A stretch of 64,000 nucleotides of DNA from Acinetobacter suaedae (GTDB lineage Bacteria > Pseudomonadota > Gammaproteobacteria > Pseudomonadales > Moraxellaceae): the NCBI RefSeq assembly GCF_008630915.1, contig NZ_CP043909.1, forward strand, positions 1,984,001 through 2,048,000, given 5' to 3'. The position numbers and the translations under genes were made by a program. The notes beneath the pieces were generated by a model. The model had not been told where the DNA came from, did no database searches, and saw only the letters and a program-made list of their open reading frames with translations. Every line of letters starts with the position of its first letter. Position 1 is the first letter of the stretch. This document shows, piece by piece, positions 1-9,279 of the stretch.

Positions 1-206
1 GGATAGGTCTTGATCTGAGCATTTAAGTTATCAACATAGGCCTTATGGTGCTTACCATAATGAATTTCCATCGTTTGCTGATCGATAGCAGGCTCTAAAG
101 CGTCACTTTTATAAGGCAATGGTGCCTGAGTGAAGTTTGCAAAAGCTGAAATACTTACACTCGAACATACCATTAATGTAAGTAAACCCTTGTTCAGATA
201 TCGCAT
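1..206 (-). CDS. Exported Fe/Mn superoxide dismutase, N-terminal part (cut by left edge)
   Basis: Only the first 68 codons lie in the window; the rest is beyond the left edge. The protein opens with a signal peptide (hydrophobic run about residues 7-22 ending in SAFA) and continues with the typical Fe/Mn superoxide dismutase start: a LPY motif, DALEP, then [11 protein letters not shown], which carries the first metal-binding histidine. Enzymes of this family convert superoxide to oxygen and hydrogen peroxide. The signal peptide predicts a periplasmic or secreted enzyme rather than the usual cytosolic one. A Fur-box-like dyad lies just upstream. Metal preference cannot be judged from this fragment. 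Confidence 0.85.
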   Translation of the reverse strand, partial: MRYLNKGLLTLMVCSSVSISAFANFTQAPLPYKSDALEPAIDQQTMEIHYGKHHKAYVDNLNAQIKTY

Positions 207-221
207 GATTTCAATCCAATC

Positions 222-244
222 TTGATAATAGTTTTCATTATCAA
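222..244. promoter_or_regulatory. Fur-box-like dyad upstream of the superoxide dismutase
   Basis: Perfect 8-bp arms TTGATAAT and ATTATCAA are separated by 7 bp. The 19-bp core at 224-242 matches 15 of 19 positions of the consensus GATAATGATAATCATTATC, counted by hand. It sits 18 bp upstream of the start codon, where bound Fur would block transcription. Confidence 0.6.
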
Positions 245-301
245 TATATAAGCAAATCTACGATGCGTCAAAACAGGCTACAAACTGATACATTAAAATG
301 T

Positions 302-329
302 GAAAAGTACAGCATTGGCTGCACTTTTC
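302..329 (-). terminator. Probable terminator of the SDR gene
   Basis: A stem of 12 bp with one mismatch (GAAAAGTACAGC with GCTGCACTTTTC) and a 4-nt loop lies just after the stop codon of the minus-strand dehydrogenase. The T-rich tract that follows is short, so termination strength is uncertain. Confidence 0.5.
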
Positions 330-341
330 AAATCGGGCCTT

Positions 342-1112
342 TTATTTTGCTGCCATACGTATTGCACCATCTAAACGGATAACCTCACCATTGAGATATG
401 CGTTTTCAGCGATGTGAGCCACTAAGCGAGCGAACTCCTCAGGACGCCCTAAACGTGAAGGATAAGGAACCATTTGCCCAAGTGCATCTTGAACATTTTG
501 TGGCAGACCTTTCAGCATCGGTGTTTCCATGATACCTGGTGCAATTGTCATGATACGAATATTATGACGTGCTAACTCACGCGCAATCGGCAAAGTCATC
601 GCAACAACAGCACCTTTTGATGCTGAATAAGCTGCTTGACCAATTTGGCCATCAAAAGCAGCAACTGAAGCCGTATTTACAATCACACCACGATCTTCGT
701 CACCCTCTTCCACACTATTCTTACTCATCGCATCTGCTGCATAACGCAACATGTTAAATGTTCCAGTGACGTTGATATGCAAGACTTTAGAGAACATTGC
801 CAAATCATGAACTCCATCTTTACCCACTACTTTTGCCGACGGTCCCACCCCAGCACAATTGATTAATCCATGTAGACTTCCATGCTTTTCAACAACATCT
901 TTAAAGAACTGCTCAGCCGCTTGTTCATCCGTTACATCTAATTTTACGAATTCTGCTTGGTCACCTAAAGATTTTGCTTGTTGTTCGCCAACTTCAGCAT
1001 TCATATCAACCAAAGTCACAGAAGCGCCTTTTTCAACTAAATATTCAGCCGTTGCTGCACCTAGACCAGAGCCACCACCTGTAATAACAAAATGTTTTCC
1101 TTGAATTTTCAT
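342..1112 (-). CDS. SDR-family 3-hydroxyacyl-CoA dehydrogenase (HSD17B10-like)
   Basis: A 256-residue classical short-chain dehydrogenase. The nucleotide-binding motif TGGGSGLG is at residues 11-18, Asp36 at the end of the second strand favours NAD over NADP, NCAG follows near residue 85, and the catalytic YSASK motif near residue 160 is followed by a stretch close to type II 3-hydroxyacyl-CoA dehydrogenases (MTLPIARELA). Those enzymes oxidise 3-hydroxyacyl-CoA in fatty acid or branched-chain amino acid breakdown in the cytosol. The gene is divergent from an AraC-type regulator, which may control it. The substrate is inferred from family resemblance only. Confidence 0.85.
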   Translation of the reverse strand: MKIQGKHFVITGGGSGLGAATAEYLVEKGASVTLVDMNAEVGEQQAKSLGDQAEFVKLDVTDEQAAEQFFKDVVEKHGSLHGLINCAGVGPSAKVVGKDGVHDLAMFSKVLHINVTGTFNMLRYAADAMSKNSVEEGDEDRGVIVNTASVAAFDGQIGQAAYSASKGAVVAMTLPIARELARHNIRIMTIAPGIMETPMLKGLPQNVQDALGQMVPYPSRLGRPEEFARLVAHIAENAYLNGEVIRLDGAIRMAAK

Positions 1113-1188
1113 TTACATTTCCTATCAAATTAAAGATATAAATTTTTATAACTGAGAGTAATCTCAACTTTTTTTCGATACAATTCCA

Positions 1189-1215
1189 AAAAGTAGCAAA
1201 TTTAATGCAACTTTT
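1189..1215. promoter_or_regulatory. Imperfect inverted repeat between divergent SDR and AraC genes
   Basis: Arms AAAAGTAGCA and TGCAACTTTT pair at 9 of 10 positions around a 7-bp spacer. The site lies 40 bp upstream of the regulator and about 75 bp upstream of the dehydrogenase, so it could be an operator serving both. Confidence 0.35.
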
Positions 1216-1254
1216 GAGCATTCAACTATTTACTCTCCTGTATTACATGCGTGT

Positions 1255-2313
1255 ATGAGCAAAAATCCTCCACTCGACCTTAATTCTGCCAAAGATACTA
1301 TTTCAAATGCTTTGATACGCGAAGCATTAAGTGTTGCTGCAAGTCGTGGCTTAAATATTGTCAATATTGCGAATCGGGCTGGTATTTCTGCTGAGCTATT
1401 AACTTCTGCCAAAGCACGTATTCCTGTTACCCAATGCGCTCAACTATGGATAGAGCTTGCTGAAAGTATGAATGATGAGTTTCTTGGCATGGACTCCCAC
1501 CCGATGCGTCGTGGCAGTTACAAGCTATTAGCAAAACTTGCATTTGAAGCAGATACACTAGAACAAGCTATTCGAGAAATTCTAAAATTCCTAAGTTTAA
1601 TTCTTGATGATATTCATGGTGAGTTGGTTCAAAATGGAAGCAAAGCTTATTTAATTCTGCATGATCGTGATCAGCCGAAACGAATGTTCACCTATTCAAC
1701 GTTCTTGATGTTAATACATAGCTTAATGTGTTGGTTAAGCGACCAACGAATTGCATTCCAAAAGATGTCTTTTAAATGCCATCAACCTGTTGAAATACAA
1801 GACTATCGAATTCGTTTTTGTGAGAATATTCAATTTCATGCAACGCAAAATTGTATTGAATTCGATGCCCATTATCTCAAGCATAAAATTAAAAAAGACA
1901 AACAAGCATTAAATGATTTTCTAAGACATACACCCTATAACTTGATTGTACGTTTTAAAAATGAAAATTCGCTTAGTCTCCAAATTCGTCGTCAACTGCT
2001 ATTGCAACCACCATCAGAATGGGCCGAACTGAAAGACATTGCACAACAATTAAATATGTCTACAGCGACGATTCAAAGACGACTGAAGCAAGAAGGTGTA
2101 AGTTACCAACAACTTAAAAATGATATTCGTTGTGATATTGCAATTGAGAGACTAAGCAAGACCAACGACTCTATCCAAAGTATTAGTGATGATCTTAATT
2201 TTCATGATCCAAGTGCTTTCCATCGTGCTTTTAAAAAATGGAGTGGCGTGAGTCCAGGAAGTTATCGGAAATCTGCACCGAACAAACAGAATCGCCTACA
2301 TCATTTAGGCTAG
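1255..2313 (+). CDS. AraC-family transcriptional regulator
   Basis: 352 residues. The N-terminal two thirds resemble the ligand-sensing domain of OruR/arabinose-binding-type AraC proteins. The C-terminal ~100 residues carry two helix-turn-helix units: the first around LKDIAQQLNMSTATIQRRLK, the second around IQSISDDLNFHDPSAFHRAFKKW, ending in the family signature for position-specific DNA binding (GVSPGSYRK). It is divergent from the SDR dehydrogenase and is followed 16 bp later by a PaiB-like gene. No clear ribosome binding site precedes the chosen ATG, although no better start exists. The inducer is unknown; control of the neighbouring dehydrogenase is an inference from the divergent layout. 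Confidence 0.85.
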   Translation: MSKNPPLDLNSAKDTISNALIREALSVAASRGLNIVNIANRAGISAELLTSAKARIPVTQCAQLWIELAESMNDEFLGMDSHPMRRGSYKLLAKLAFEADTLEQAIREILKFLSLILDDIHGELVQNGSKAYLILHDRDQPKRMFTYSTFLMLIHSLMCWLSDQRIAFQKMSFKCHQPVEIQDYRIRFCENIQFHATQNCIEFDAHYLKHKIKKDKQALNDFLRHTPYNLIVRFKNENSLSLQIRRQLLLQPPSEWAELKDIAQQLNMSTATIQRRLKQEGVSYQQLKNDIRCDIAIERLSKTNDSIQSISDDLNFHDPSAFHRAFKKWSGVSPGSYRKSAPNKQNRLHHLG

Positions 2314-2329
2314 TGAATGGAGTTGACTC

Positions 2330-2962
2330 ATGTACATCCCTCAAATATTTAAAGAAACACGCCAAGATGTTTTACATGATTTAATTCGCCAATATCCGTT
2401 TGCAACCCTCATCACTCAGAATAATGCAGGGCTAGATGCTATGCATTTACCCATTGAGTTGCTAGTTGATGATGAACAAAATGTGACTTTAGTTGCTCAT
2501 ATCGCCAAAAACAACCCACTCCATACACAGATAGACAGTGGTGCTGAAGTCCTTGTGATCTTCCAAGGCCAACAAGGATATATCAGCCCCAATTGGTATC
2601 CATCCAAACAGCAACATCATCAGCATGTACCAACTTGGAATTATCAAGTCGTTCACGTCAAAGGAAAAATTTATTTCTCTCAGGATGAGAAAGTATTGCG
2701 TGGAATCTTGGCACGCCTGACTCGAACACATGAAGCCAAACAGGACAAATCATGGAAAATGTCAGATGCACCAAGCGAATATATCGCGGAAGAGTTACGA
2801 CACATTGTGGCTGTTGAAATTCAAGTATCCGAGATGGTCGGCCAGTTCAAAATGAGCCAAAATCGAGATCCGATCGATGCCGTTGGTGTTATTGAGGGCT
2901 TAGAACAACAAGGTAAAATGGAGTTAGCACAAACTGTAAAACGTTCTACCCAAAGTAATTAG
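2330..2962 (+). CDS. PaiB-like FMN-binding protein
   Basis: 210 residues matching the PaiB family from the start (MYIPQIFKE, FATLITQN, then HLPIELL), including the conserved YISPNWYPSK segment and the C-terminal MVGQFKMSQNR motif. PaiB proteins have a flavin-reductase-like split-barrel fold and bind FMN. Bacillus PaiB was described as a negative regulator of sporulation and protease genes; in gammaproteobacteria the role is unclear. A GGAG ribosome site precedes the ATG. Its stop codon overlaps the converging prmC stop by 4 bp. It is probably cotranscribed with the AraC-type regulator. Confidence 0.85.
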   Translation: MYIPQIFKETRQDVLHDLIRQYPFATLITQNNAGLDAMHLPIELLVDDEQNVTLVAHIAKNNPLHTQIDSGAEVLVIFQGQQGYISPNWYPSKQQHHQHVPTWNYQVVHVKGKIYFSQDEKVLRGILARLTRTHEAKQDKSWKMSDAPSEYIAEELRHIVAVEIQVSEMVGQFKMSQNRDPIDAVGVIEGLEQQGKMELAQTVKRSTQSN

Positions 2963-3777
2963 TCTGCTTTTTGGGCCAAACTCACGCGATCATTGCCACC
3001 ATAATCCTTGATGGTTTGGATTTGTTCAAAGCCGTGCAGCTCAAAAATTTCACGTACGGCTCGTCCTTGGTCATAACCATGTTCGAGTGCAATCCAGCCT
3101 TTTGCTTTCAACCAAGCTTTACCTTGTGCAATGATTATTTCAATATCCGCCAAACCATGATTGGCTGCAATCAAAGCTCGTTCAGGCTCAGATTTTAGCT
3201 TTTGCATATGTACATCATCAGGATCGATGTAAGGCGGATTAGATACAATCAGATCGAATTGCTGTTGTTCCAAAGCCTCAAACCAAGCGCCACAAGCAAA
3301 CTTTACCTGAGATAAACCGTGCTTTAACGCATTTTCCTGAGCAACCTCCAATGTCGGTTGGTAAATATCAGTTGCTGTCACAGACCATTGGGGACGCTCA
3401 CTTGCCAATGCCAGAGCAATTGCCCCAGTTCCTGTGCCTAAATCAACAATACTTGCTTGCGGATCCAGTGATAGCTTTAACACCGTTTCAACAAGGATCT
3501 CTGTATCTGGACGTGGCACTAAAGTATCGTGTGTAACTTTTAAATCGAGCGTCCAAAATGGCTGTGAACCTGTGACATAAGCCAGTGGTTCGCCTTGCTC
3601 AATGCGTGCAAGCCCATCTAGATATGCTTGCTCTTGAATCTCTGTTAACTCTTGCTCAAGTCTTAGTTTTAACTCCAAAGAATTCACACCTAAAATGTGT
3701 TCAAGCAACCATGCAGCTTCTTGACGCTCATAGCTGTCGATTTCACCTTTGATTTCTAATGCCTGAGCGATATTCAT
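2959..3777 (-). CDS. prmC: Peptide chain release factor N5-glutamine methyltransferase PrmC
   Basis: 272 residues. The SAM-binding motif VDLGTGTGAIAL is at about residues 111-122 and the catalytic NPPY at 180-183, which holds the glutamine amide. PrmC methylates the Gln of the GGQ motif in release factors RF1 and RF2 and so speeds peptide release. It is translationally coupled to prfA, its substrate: the prfA stop and the prmC start share one base (TAATG). Length and motifs are normal for the family. Confidence 0.97.
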   Translation of the reverse strand: MNIAQALEIKGEIDSYERQEAAWLLEHILGVNSLELKLRLEQELTEIQEQAYLDGLARIEQGEPLAYVTGSQPFWTLDLKVTHDTLVPRPDTEILVETVLKLSLDPQASIVDLGTGTGAIALALASERPQWSVTATDIYQPTLEVAQENALKHGLSQVKFACGAWFEALEQQQFDLIVSNPPYIDPDDVHMQKLKSEPERALIAANHGLADIEIIIAQGKAWLKAKGWIALEHGYDQGRAVREIFELHGFEQIQTIKDYGGNDRVSLAQKAD

Positions 3778-4865
3778 TAGCCGCCATTTTCCTGTGCAAG
3801 CATTGCTAACTGATCAGCTTGATATTCACGATGTAAGCTATCCAGCAATTCCGTTAAATCACCTTCCATAATTGCATCTAACTTATATAAAGTCAGATTG
3901 ATACGATGATCAGTCATACGACCTTGCGGATAGTTATAAGTACGAATACGCTCAGAACGATCACCAGAACCAACCAAATCACGGCGCATTTCTGAGGTTG
4001 CAGCATCAGCAGCTGCGCGTTTGGCATTTTCTAATCTCGACACTAACAGAGCCATCGCTTTGGCTTTGTTTTTATGCTGTGAACGTTCTTCCTGACATTC
4101 CACCACTACCCCCGATGGAATATGAGTGATACGTACTGCCGAATCGGTTTTGTTAATGTGCTGACCACCTGCACCTGAAGCACGATAAGTATCGATACGT
4201 AAATCTGCTGGATTAATTTCAACTGTGGTGTCGACATCAACTTCGGGAAGAATCGCAACTGTACACGCTGAAGTATGTACACGACCTTGAGACTCTGTCG
4301 CAGGCACACGTTGTACACGATGCGCACCACTTTCGAATTTCAAGCGACCATACACACCTTCGCCATCAATACGGCAAATGACTTCTTTATAACCGCCATG
4401 TTCACCTTCATTTTCTGAAAGCACTTCAATACGCCAGCCTTGTGTCTCCGCATATTTACTATACATTCGGAATAAATCGCCAGAGAAAATTGCCGCTTCA
4501 TCACCACCTGTTCCTGCACGAATCTCAAGATAAGCAGCATTGGCATCATTTGGATCTTTAGGAATCATCAACACATTCAATTGATCTTCAAGCTCAATTA
4601 AAAGGGCTTTATTTTCTTTAATTTCTTCCTCTGCCATGTCCTTAAAATCTGGATCTGATTTCATCATTTCAGCAGTTTCGATGTCTTCTTCTGCCTGACG
4701 ATATTTACCCCAAACGTCTGTGATTTCGGTTAAATCATTATGTTCACGGGACAGTTTACGAAATCGTTTATTGTCTGAAATCACTTCTACATCAGCGAGT
4801 AATGCAGTCAGCTCTTCGTGACGATCACAGAGTTGATCTAGTCTTAAACGGAGTGATGCTTTCAT
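3777..4865 (-). CDS. prfA: Peptide chain release factor 1
   Basis: 362 residues, standard RF1 length. The stop-codon-reading PAT tripeptide is at residues 188-190 and the peptidyl-hydrolysing GGQ at 233-235 (in [15 protein letters not shown]). RF1 recognises UAA and UAG in the ribosomal A site and triggers hydrolysis of peptidyl-tRNA. It lies directly ahead of prmC, whose product methylates this GGQ glutamine. There is no sign of the programmed frameshift typical of RF2. Confidence 0.98.
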   Translation of the reverse strand: MKASLRLRLDQLCDRHEELTALLADVEVISDNKRFRKLSREHNDLTEITDVWGKYRQAEEDIETAEMMKSDPDFKDMAEEEIKENKALLIELEDQLNVLMIPKDPNDANAAYLEIRAGTGGDEAAIFSGDLFRMYSKYAETQGWRIEVLSENEGEHGGYKEVICRIDGEGVYGRLKFESGAHRVQRVPATESQGRVHTSACTVAILPEVDVDTTVEINPADLRIDTYRASGAGGQHINKTDSAVRITHIPSGVVVECQEERSQHKNKAKAMALLVSRLENAKRAAADAATSEMRRDLVGSGDRSERIRTYNYPQGRMTDHRINLTLYKLDAIMEGDLTELLDSLHREYQADQLAMLAQENGG

Positions 4866-5244
4866 GGGTGGAATATCTCAAATCTAAAGACTCTGTGCAC
4901 ATCAAAAATAGAGCACGAGTAAAATCAAAAAATTGCGCATAGTTTACAGATTCTACGAATCAAAAGACATAGAGAAACTGGCTAACTTACTATTACAGCA
5001 CCATTTCATCACAAATTATGCTGCTTAGATAACGATAAATCATTTAGTCTACTGAAATACCAGATCAGCTTTATTATTAAGTGATGAAGTAAGGCTTAAT
5101 TTTGAGCTGAGCGTAACATAAGATTACAACCCGTTCACCAAACCGCAATAATACGGTCGATAGTCTTCACAATTTATCACTCAAACTTTGTTACATTTGC
5201 AGCCATTAGAAATGATGTCCAATTGATGTGGACATGGAGTCAAG
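4866..5244. other. 379-bp intergenic region upstream of the first glycine-zipper gene
   Basis: This region separates prfA (minus) from the glycine-zipper gene (plus) and should hold both promoters. I see no ORF with a plausible ribosome site and no RNA gene. The only clear structure is the dyad at 5215-5235. A TTGTTACATTTG string at 5188-5199 is shared with the paralogous unit near 61.3 kb. Confidence 0.5.
5215..5235 (+). promoter_or_regulatory. Leader dyad conserved with the paralogous unit at 61.35 kb
   Basis: Perfect 7-bp arms ATGTCCA and TGGACAT surround a 7-nt loop and end one base before the GGAG ribosome site. The paralogous gene has TTGTCCA and TGGACAA in the same place. The outer pair changes from A-T to T-A, so pairing is kept. 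It may be an mRNA stem-loop or a DNA operator. Confidence 0.55.
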
Positions 5245-5676
5245 ATGAAAGCAAAAATTTTATTATTGGGTGCGATCTTAGCGGGCTCAACCGTAGCAAC
5301 GACAACTTATGCTGATAATGCAACACGTGTTGCTGCTACATCTGCGCTGGGTAGTGTTGTAGGTACGGCAATTGGTAAAGAAATTGGCGGTCATAATGGT
5401 GCTTTGATTGGTTCTGCTGTAGGTGGTGCTGGTGGTGCAGCGGCAGCAAGTAGCAAACGTACTCGTACTGAAGCTGCCATTGGTGGTGGTTTAGGCGGTG
5501 TCGGTGGTTATGCAGTAGGTCGTAACATGGGTGGCACAACTGGTGGCTATATTGGCGCAGCAGCAGGTGCTGCGGGTGGTGCAGCTTTAGGTCGAAAAGT
5601 AGGTCAAGATCGTTATTACGACCAGCGCCAAAGCCAAAAGAAAAAATGGAAAAAGAAAAAGCATCGTCGTCATTGA
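5245..5676 (+). CDS. Secreted glycine-zipper 2TM-domain protein (copy 1)
   Basis: 143 residues. A signal peptide (about residues 1-23, ending TYADN) is followed by a glycine/alanine-rich zipper of alternating GxxxG-type segments (about residues 35-120), the pattern of the glycine-zipper 2TM domain seen in SlyB/YmgG-like envelope proteins. The C-terminus is strongly basic (KKKWKKKKHRRH). It probably resides in the periplasm or outer membrane; the precise role is unknown. A close paralogue with the same leader dyad and a similar terminator lies at 61383-61880. Good GGAG ribosome site. Confidence 0.8.
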   Translation: MKAKILLLGAILAGSTVATTTYADNATRVAATSALGSVVGTAIGKEIGGHNGALIGSAVGGAGGAAAASSKRTRTEAAIGGGLGGVGGYAVGRNMGGTTGGYIGAAAGAAGGAALGRKVGQDRYYDQRQSQKKKWKKKKHRRH

Positions 5677-5684
5677 TAAATATT

Positions 5685-5706
5685 AAGCACCTACGGGTGC
5701 TTTTTT
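5685..5706 (+). terminator. Terminator of glycine-zipper gene copy 1
   Basis: AAGCACC and GGGTGCTT form a stem with a 3-nt loop followed by a T run. The copy-2 gene has a nearly identical terminator. Confidence 0.85.
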
Positions 5707-5789
5707 AACGACTCAGACTCTACGACTGCAACAGATTTAACAATATCAGTGTTTGGAATGCCTATCTCCAATCAATTTAATTAAACAAT

Positions 5790-5815
5790 AAAAAAGCGCC
5801 TTACGGCGCTTTTTT
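5790..5815 (-). terminator. Bidirectional terminator after glyA
   Basis: AAAAAGCGCC and GGCGCTTTTT pair around a TTAC loop just beyond the glyA stop codon. The A and T flanks let it work in both directions. Confidence 0.85.
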
Positions 5816-5826
5816 AAATATACAAT

Positions 5827-7080
5827 TTAGTTTACATATACAGGGAATTTTGCACAAACAGCCTCAACTTTAGCTTTTACTTCAGCGATAACTTTTTCAT
5901 CACCTTTACTATCGATGATATCAGCAATCCAACCAGCAAGTTCACGAACTTCAGATTCACCAAAACCACGAGTTGTAACAGCTGGAGTACCGATACGGAT
6001 ACCAGAAGTTACGAATGGAGAACGTGGGTCATTTGGAACTGAGTTTTTGTTCACAGTGATATGCGCTGCACCTAACCATGCATCAGCATCTTTACCCGTT
6101 ACGTCTTGTTTGATTAAAGACAATAAGAATAAATGGTTTTCTGTACCACCAGAAACAACATCATAACCACGAGCCATTAACACTTCAGCCATAGCTTGAG
6201 CGTTTTTCACGACTTGTTGTTGGTAAGTTTTAAAATCTTCAGACATTGCTTCTTTGAAACAAATTGCTTTAGCAGCAATTGCATGCATCAAAGGACCACC
6301 TTGGTTACCAGGGAATACAGCAGATTGAAGTTTCTTCTCGATTTCTTCATTTGCTTTTGCAAGGATTAAACCAGAACGTGGACCACGAAGTGTCTTATGC
6401 GTTGTAGTCGTTGTTACATCAGCAATTTGAACTGGGTTCGGGTAAACACCAGCAGCAACTAAACCTGCAACGTGAGCCATATCAACAAAAAGATAAGCAC
6501 CAACTTTATCGGCGATATCACGGAAACGCTGCCAATCAACAACTTGGCTATAAGCAGAAAAACCAGCAACAATCATGCGTGGTTTATATTCTAAAGCTAA
6601 ACGCTCTACTTCTTCATAATCGATTTCACCCGTTTCTGGGTTTAAGCCATACTGAACTGCATTATAAGTTTTACCAGAGAAGCTAACTTTAGCACCATGT
6701 GTTAAGTGACCACCATGCGCTAAGCTCATACCTAAAACAGTATCGCCTGGATTAAGTAATGCTAAGTAAACAGCAGAATTTGCTTGTGAACCAGCGTGTG
6801 GCTGAACGTTTGCATAGTCTGCACCAAACAACTCTTTTGCACGGTCAATTGCAAGTTGCTCGATTACATCAACATATTCACAACCGCCATAATAGCGTTT
6901 GCCAGGATAGCCTTCTGCATATTTGTTAGTAAGTTTTGATCCTTGTGCTTCCATCACAGCAGGAGAGCAATAGTTTTCAGATGCAATTAACTCAATATGA
7001 GCTTCTTGGCGTTCGCCTTCAGAAGCAATCGCTTGAGCTAATTTTGGATCAAATTCAGCAATAGAAATATTGGCAAACAT
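5827..7080 (-). CDS. glyA: Serine hydroxymethyltransferase
   Basis: 417 residues, the usual length. The pyridoxal-phosphate lysine lies in [15 protein letters not shown] near residue 229, and the N-terminal IASENYCSP and [14 protein letters not shown] substrate motifs are intact. The cytosolic enzyme interconverts serine and glycine while loading one-carbon units on tetrahydrofolate. The gene stands alone with its own terminator. No glycine riboswitch-like structure is evident in the short upstream region. Confidence 0.98.
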   Translation of the reverse strand: MFANISIAEFDPKLAQAIASEGERQEAHIELIASENYCSPAVMEAQGSKLTNKYAEGYPGKRYYGGCEYVDVIEQLAIDRAKELFGADYANVQPHAGSQANSAVYLALLNPGDTVLGMSLAHGGHLTHGAKVSFSGKTYNAVQYGLNPETGEIDYEEVERLALEYKPRMIVAGFSAYSQVVDWQRFRDIADKVGAYLFVDMAHVAGLVAAGVYPNPVQIADVTTTTTHKTLRGPRSGLILAKANEEIEKKLQSAVFPGNQGGPLMHAIAAKAICFKEAMSEDFKTYQQQVVKNAQAMAEVLMARGYDVVSGGTENHLFLLSLIKQDVTGKDADAWLGAAHITVNKNSVPNDPRSPFVTSGIRIGTPAVTTRGFGESEVRELAGWIADIIDSKGDEKVIAEVKAKVEAVCAKFPVYVN

Positions 7081-7281
7081 TAGCGGGGGTCCTATAAATT
7101 AGGGCTTTTAAGCCGTGCTAAAGATTGGTGCGTATTGTAGCACGAAGTTTATAAGTAAGAAGAATGAAGTTTGCTTAATTCTCAATAAAAATCGCTCATG
7201 TTGATAAAAACTTCACTTTTGATTCATTAAGATTTTTCCTTAAACTTAGCATTGAGCTTTATAATTAATTGTCTAGATAAA

Positions 7282-7983
7282 ATGATTCGCATCAACGGAA
7301 AAATTCAGCATTTAAAAATATATGATTTTTACTGTATTAGAAATCGAAAATATGAAACTCAGATAGAACAAGAGCAAGCTGCTTTAGCAAAAATACTCAT
7401 AGCAAATTTGTTTGATGTTGATGCTCGCGTTTTAGCTTATAGAATCAATAAAACTTATAAAATATATAGCTTTCAAATTGCTCACCAAACAGTTATGGGA
7501 GTTGCTGAACATATTTTTTTTCAAGAAGGTGATGAGCTTTATGCCGTTATTGATCCCAATAGCTTTACCGATATAAGTCTTGCATATGCAATCTACCACC
7601 CAGAACAAAATTTGATTTATTCACTTCCTCAACATGGCTTCACTATAGAAGGTTTAAGAAAAAGACAGAAAACAATTGGACTGTCATTCTTTATATTAAG
7701 TTTTTTAATAAATATTTTCTTTTTAGTTAAATGGGAATCTTACGAAGAAATTTTTATAGAATCAGCATTGGCTATTCTCGTAAGTTTATCTTTAGCCTTA
7801 ATCGCATATTTTTCGGCCGGGCTACTATATAAACAAGCAGTTCAGGAGAGTATGCAAATTTATAAAACATTTGGTTTCAATAACGTTGAAAAGATTGATT
7901 TCAAATCAGAAGTCTACGAGCACAAACCAACGAGAACAATATGTTCAGATATTGCTTACTTAAAAGTAAAAATTCAGGAATAA
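7282..7983 (+). CDS. Unknown membrane protein, possibly T6SS ExIF-like effector family
   Basis: 233 residues from the ATG at 7282; a TTG 30 bp earlier is the alternative start, and neither has a good ribosome site. The N-terminal ~130 residues look beta-rich and soluble, with a segment of the form GDELYAVIDP ... AYAIYHPEQN ... PQHGF. Two hydrophobic helices follow (about 143-161 and 168-194), then a polar tail. The layout of GD-x-hydrophobic stretch, PxHG turn and a TM pair recalls proteins annotated as putative type VI secretion effectors (ExIF-like), but this is only a weak resemblance from memory. The gene looks more AT-rich than glyA and stands alone, suggesting an accessory gene. Confidence 0.55.
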   Translation: MIRINGKIQHLKIYDFYCIRNRKYETQIEQEQAALAKILIANLFDVDARVLAYRINKTYKIYSFQIAHQTVMGVAEHIFFQEGDELYAVIDPNSFTDISLAYAIYHPEQNLIYSLPQHGFTIEGLRKRQKTIGLSFFILSFLINIFFLVKWESYEEIFIESALAILVSLSLALIAYFSAGLLYKQAVQESMQIYKTFGFNNVEKIDFKSEVYEHKPTRTICSDIAYLKVKIQE

Positions 7984-8009
7984 TTTAATTATAAATTACT
8001 CCCGATGAA

Positions 8010-9242
8010 TTAATTAGCTGGCATCATTGTTTTCACATCATTCACAATATTTTCAATATTCGCACCATATACTGTACCGTGGTCCCATTCAGCATTGGAA
8101 ATATATTGAATATTTGAACCTTTATTTCTTGCGCTCAATACCAATGCATCTGTTGCTAATTTTGGAACAGTTGTATCTTTTGCACCTTGATAAATAATCA
8201 CTGGTTGATTTAATTTAACCTGAGCAGGTTGTGAGTCTTTTTCCAAAAATGATTTAACTAATGAAAGTTGCATAAAATTGATCTGCGTACGGGGATAATT
8301 TGTTAAATCAACATTACTTTGCAAATGCGTTTGCATAGCCCCACCAAACCTTCCTCCTAGCACATCTGCACAATCTAATTCGGCCCTACTCGCAATTTGA
8401 TCTGTTGGCGATTTAAAAACATTTATGTAGCTAAACGTAGGCTGGAGATTGCGCAATCCAGCGGTGATTAATGCTGTGTATGTATCTAGTTGAGCATACA
8501 TAGGTATTTGCTGCTCAACAGGCGCATTTTCAACAGACTCCTCACCCTTTCTTAATATGAGTTCAAGGTTTGACGCTGGTGCAATGGCAATAGTTCCTTT
8601 GTAATCAAGTTTAGCTCGACTTGCGTATTGTGCTGCTCCCAAAGCTGCGTGACCACCTTGGGAATGCCCTACGGTCATCCATTGTTGTGAAGTGAGTTTT
8701 CCGCGACTAGCTAGATAAGCACGTGCAGCGACCACAGCATCAGTAATCGAATAGGCTTCACTTTTTAGATTTAAAAAAGGATGTAGTTCCCGACCACTGG
8801 GTTCACCAAGCCCCTCATAATCAGGCGCAACCACCACATAACCTGCCGCCAGAAATTGGCTAATCATACTCTGAATAGCAGCATGGGTTGCTTGACGACT
8901 TGGTGCACATTGATCCGCGACACCAGTTGTACCATGTGCCCATGCAACAATTTTCCAGCCAGTTGCAGGCATTGGTCCACCCGGAACAAATAGCAAGCTG
9001 GTTGCCATAGTCTCTTTACCATTCTGCCCTAGCATTTTATAGGTCATCACCAAGCTTTCTGATGCTACAGCACTAAAATCGGACTTTGTATAAAGCTCTG
9101 GTATACCAACTACAGGCTCTTGAATATTATTTTCAGGTATCGTTGGTTTTGGTATATAGCTAGTATTTCCATCGCCACCACCACAAGCAGTAAAAAACAA
9201 GCTAGAACTTAGTATCACAACCGTCAATAATTTCATTTTCAT
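8010..9242 (-). CDS. Secretory-lipase-family alpha/beta hydrolase, lipoprotein
   Basis: 410 residues. The N-terminus is a lipoprotein signal ending FTAC, with Cys20 as the lipidation site, so the product is probably outer-membrane anchored. The catalytic serine is in GHSQGG at 192-197; a conserved WAHGTTG oxyanion region lies near 101 and the C-terminal histidine in DHGTVYG. The family resembles fungal-type secretory lipases (LIP). It is expected to hydrolyse lipid or other esters outside the inner membrane. A Fur-box-like sequence and a separate dyad lie just upstream, hinting at iron-responsive control. Confidence 0.8.
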   Translation of the reverse strand: MKMKLLTVVILSSSLFFTACGGGDGNTSYIPKPTIPENNIQEPVVGIPELYTKSDFSAVASESLVMTYKMLGQNGKETMATSLLFVPGGPMPATGWKIVAWAHGTTGVADQCAPSRQATHAAIQSMISQFLAAGYVVVAPDYEGLGEPSGRELHPFLNLKSEAYSITDAVVAARAYLASRGKLTSQQWMTVGHSQGGHAALGAAQYASRAKLDYKGTIAIAPASNLELILRKGEESVENAPVEQQIPMYAQLDTYTALITAGLRNLQPTFSYINVFKSPTDQIASRAELDCADVLGGRFGGAMQTHLQSNVDLTNYPRTQINFMQLSLVKSFLEKDSQPAQVKLNQPVIIYQGAKDTTVPKLATDALVLSARNKGSNIQYISNAEWDHGTVYGANIENIVNDVKTMMPAN

Positions 9243-9258
9243 TTGGTTTTCCCTTAAC

Positions 9259-9277
9259 TATTTTCATTATCATTATT
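9259..9277. promoter_or_regulatory. Fur-box-like sequence upstream of the lipase gene
   Basis: Read on the minus strand, AATAATGATAATGAAAATA matches 14 of 19 positions of the Fur consensus, counted by hand. It starts 17 bp upstream of the lipase start codon. Confidence 0.45.
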
Positions 9278-9279
9278 CG

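Noticed and set aside
5029..5047. Weak Fur-like string GATAACGATAAATCATTTA
   Set aside because: It needs a shift to match the consensus and lies far from both flanking start codons.
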